Shown one piece after another: positions 13,539 through 15,368 of a stretch of 15,368 nucleotides of DNA (positions within the stretch are counted from its first letter, which is position 1; the number at the start of each line of letters is the position of its first letter). Made by a program: the position numbers and the translations under genes. Origin of the DNA: CAYNTC01 sp964432925 (GTDB lineage: Bacteria > Planctomycetota > Phycisphaerae > Sedimentisphaerales > Anaerobacaceae); contig CAYSPM010000056.1 in assembly GCA_964432925.1 (NCBI GenBank), forward strand, positions 1 through 15,368, read 5' to 3'. Below the pieces are notes generated by a model, which was not told the origin of the DNA, searched no databases, and saw only the letters and a list, made by a program, of their open reading frames with translations.

Positions 13539-14936
13539 ATGGAAGAAAAATTAGATTTCTCACTTCCGGAAAAGAAACGGAAAGGTTCCATAACAAATAT
13601 CATCTCGATCTTACTGCTCTCGCTCATCGTGCTCCTGATGCTTTTGAATCTGCGTGCTGGCAGGCCCAGCCGAGTATCAGCACCAGAAAAAACCGGACAA
13701 GAACTATCGCCCGATCAAACCAAGCAGTTGGCCACTAAACTCGCCCAACGCAATCTATATCATCAAGCTGCCAGAATCTGGCAGAATTACTTAGCTGTTG
13801 CTGATTTGCCAGGAATCGAACGCGCTAAGGTGTTGTTCCAGGTGGGCACACTACTTGAAAAGGCTGGACTCTATGCAGAGGCAATAGAATACTATTACCG
13901 CAGCGAACTCGCAGCTAAGATTGGTGAACTTGAGTCTGATATCAACACGCACATAAAGAACTGCTTCAAGCAGCTTGGCAAATTCTCAGCACTACGATAC
14001 GAGCTGATAGATAGAACCAGTTACAAAACCACAGACCAGGCAGGCGCAAAAGTAGTCGCAGAAATCGGCGCTGAAAAAATAACCGAGGCCGATCTCGATG
14101 CAATTATCGAAAGCAAAATCGAAAATCAGCTCACACCACTATCGGCCTTTATGACAGATGAGCAAATCAAACAACAAAAACAAAAATTGCTCCAGCAATA
14201 TAAAGCCCCACAGGCAAAGAAGCAATTTATGCAAAACTATTTAGCCGAGGAGATTCTCTATCGCCAGGCCTTGCAGGAAAACTTCACCGAAAAGCCCGAA
14301 GTTAAAAGATTGCTAACTGATGTAACCCGCAGCGTCTTAAGCCAGCAGCTAATGAATGAGCAACTTGCTTTGAAAATCAACATCACGGAAAACGACCTTC
14401 AAACCTACTACACAGCCAACAAAGAAAAATACATCGAGCCAGCCAGTGCAGGGATAGGCCGTATCCTTGTAAGCGACGAGCAGCTTGCAAAAGATTTGAT
14501 AAAACGCATTAAGGATGGCGAGGACTTTGCCGAACTGGCAAAAGAATTTTCTGAAGACCAAGACACCAAAGATAAAGGCGGCAAAATCGATATTGATGTG
14601 ACCAAGGGTTCCTATGTTCCGGTTATTGGCGACGCGGAAGAACTCAATGAAAAGATATTTCAAGCCAGCCCTCCAGCCGTCTTAGACGAACCTTATAAGA
14701 GCGAAAAAGGCTGGGAAATTATCAAAGTCGAAGAAAAATATGATCACCGTCAAAAAACCTTCAACGAAGTCAGGCAGCAGGTTGCCTCCGAGCTTTTAAA
14801 CCAAAAGCGACAAGATATCCAGCGTGACTTCATTGACCAGATGATGGATAAGTACAATGTCGTTATTCACACGTCGGTACTAATGCCGACGCAGCAAAAT
14901 GAATCAGAGGAGAAATCCACAAATACCCAGAAGTAA
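13539..14936 (+). CDS. Membrane-anchored parvulin-type peptidyl-prolyl isomerase with helical-repeat N-region
   Basis: A 465-residue protein predicted to assist folding of exported proteins. A short charged cytoplasmic tail is followed by one membrane segment (about 18-40, ISILLLSLIVLLMLLNL), placing the rest in the periplasm. Residues about 65-135 look like TPR-type helices (NLYHQAARIWQNYL, GLYAEAIEYYYRSELA). A SurA/PrsA-like helical chaperone region follows (about 160-298). The parvulin domain (about 300-402) shows ILVSDEQLAKDLIKRIKDGEDFAELAKEFSED, KDKGGKIDI and a GWEIIKVEE end. The C-terminus is charged and Gln-rich. GGAG at 13525-13528 precedes the ATG by 10 nt. Its position between DUF58 and a BatD-like gene, where TPR or VWA membrane genes normally sit, suggests it serves the same envelope process. 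Whether it is catalytically active cannot be told. Confidence 0.88.
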   Translation: MEEKLDFSLPEKKRKGSITNIISILLLSLIVLLMLLNLRAGRPSRVSAPEKTGQELSPDQTKQLATKLAQRNLYHQAARIWQNYLAVADLPGIERAKVLFQVGTLLEKAGLYAEAIEYYYRSELAAKIGELESDINTHIKNCFKQLGKFSALRYELIDRTSYKTTDQAGAKVVAEIGAEKITEADLDAIIESKIENQLTPLSAFMTDEQIKQQKQKLLQQYKAPQAKKQFMQNYLAEEILYRQALQENFTEKPEVKRLLTDVTRSVLSQQLMNEQLALKINITENDLQTYYTANKEKYIEPASAGIGRILVSDEQLAKDLIKRIKDGEDFAELAKEFSEDQDTKDKGGKIDIDVTKGSYVPVIGDAEELNEKIFQASPPAVLDEPYKSEKGWEIIKVEEKYDHRQKTFNEVRQQVASELLNQKRQDIQRDFIDQMMDKYNVVIHTSVLMPTQQNESEEKSTNTQK

Positions 14937-14955
14937 TACGCTCGCTGAAGTTATT

Positions 14956-15368
14956 ATGCGAAATTCGAGTCGGACATATTTTTTTCTGGTTATGCTAACC
15001 TGCAGTGTGCTAACCATTGCTTGTTTAAGCTGCAAGCAGGATACACAAAGCGCGGGTAAAGAGAAAGATTTTGAAATCGATAAAGCCTACGAGCGAGGTC
15101 CTCTAACGGTACATCAGCGTTTGGATAAAAGTAACCTAACCATCGCAGAGACGCTTCTGCTACAGCTTGAAGCTGAGACGGAACCCGGCTACGAAGTCGA
15201 AATGCCCCGAATTGACCAGGTTCTCGAAAACTTTGGCATCGTCGATTGGGACAACCTTGGAACTAAGCTTGCCCAGGATAATAAGGTTGTCACCACCTAC
15301 GAGTATCGCCTCGAACCTTTTCTGTCGGGCAATTATGAAATACCGCCTTTTACTTTTGAATTTTATGA
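14956..15368 (+). CDS. BatD-like lipoprotein, N-terminal part (cut by window end)
   Basis: An open frame of 137 codons with no stop before the window ends. It starts at ATG 14956, 19 nt after the PPIase stop, with only a weak GAAG as ribosome site. A hydrophobic signal (FFLVMLTCSVLTIACLSC) carries two possible lipobox cysteines, Cys23 and Cys26, so it is probably a lipoprotein. The following GPLTVHQRLDKSNLTIAETL, LEAETEPGYEVEMP and VTTYEYRLEPFLSGNYEIPP resemble the repeated Ig-like beta-domains of BatD and related oxygen-tolerance proteins in MoxR operons. This assignment rests on pattern and context. The rest of the gene is needed to see the usual C-terminal membrane helix. Confidence 0.7.
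   Translation, partial: MRNSSRTYFFLVMLTCSVLTIACLSCKQDTQSAGKEKDFEIDKAYERGPLTVHQRLDKSNLTIAETLLLQLEAETEPGYEVEMPRIDQVLENFGIVDWDNLGTKLAQDNKVVTTYEYRLEPFLSGNYEIPPFTFEFY

Noticed and set aside
1..15368. CRISPR array, tRNA or rRNA, or complete insertion sequence
   Set aside because: No regularly spaced direct repeats, cloverleaf-like sequence, rRNA motif or transposase frame was found on reading both strands.

Overview
The window looks like a piece of a Gram-negative, polysaccharide-degrading bacterium of the PVC group. A planctomycete of the Phycisphaerae/Sedimentisphaerales type is my best guess. The basis is a dense set of exo-glycosidases with export or lipoprotein signals, the barrel half of a TonB-dependent receptor, and a MoxR/DUF58/BatD-type operon. 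This placement is an inference from gene content; no rRNA or marker gene is present.

The left two thirds (251-11101) is a carbohydrate locus: an exported GH2 beta-glycosidase, a GH35 beta-galactosidase lipoprotein, an exported GH97 alpha-glycosidase of the retaining (alpha-galactosidase-like) type, a 5'-truncated TonB-dependent receptor, and a GH29 alpha-L-fucosidase lipoprotein on the opposite strand. Together they would trim beta-galactosyl (or glucuronyl), alpha-galactosyl and alpha-fucosyl residues from a galactose- and fucose-containing glycan such as an algal or mucin-like polysaccharide. No sulfatase, SusD or regulator is visible.

The right third (11508-15368) is a co-directional set: MoxR AAA+ ATPase, DUF58/VWA protein, a membrane-anchored parvulin-type peptidyl-prolyl isomerase, and the start of a BatD-like lipoprotein that runs off the window. 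This is the front of a MoxR/Bat envelope-maintenance operon, with a PPIase in an unusual place.

The non-coding and some coding DNA is rich in short palindromic elements. A REP-like sequence lies at the left edge, followed by two CCCTTAGGG hairpins. A 21-nt palindrome-bearing insertion sits in frame inside the GH2 gene. A cluster of five palindromes lies before GH97, including an ATTCCCGC/GCGGGAAT element and GGGACGTCCC. A 24-nt inverted repeat lies in the moxR leader. No tRNA, rRNA, CRISPR array or complete insertion sequence was seen. The most notable observations are the in-frame repeat insertion in GH2, the GH97/TonB-receptor junction, and the PPIase inside the MoxR operon.
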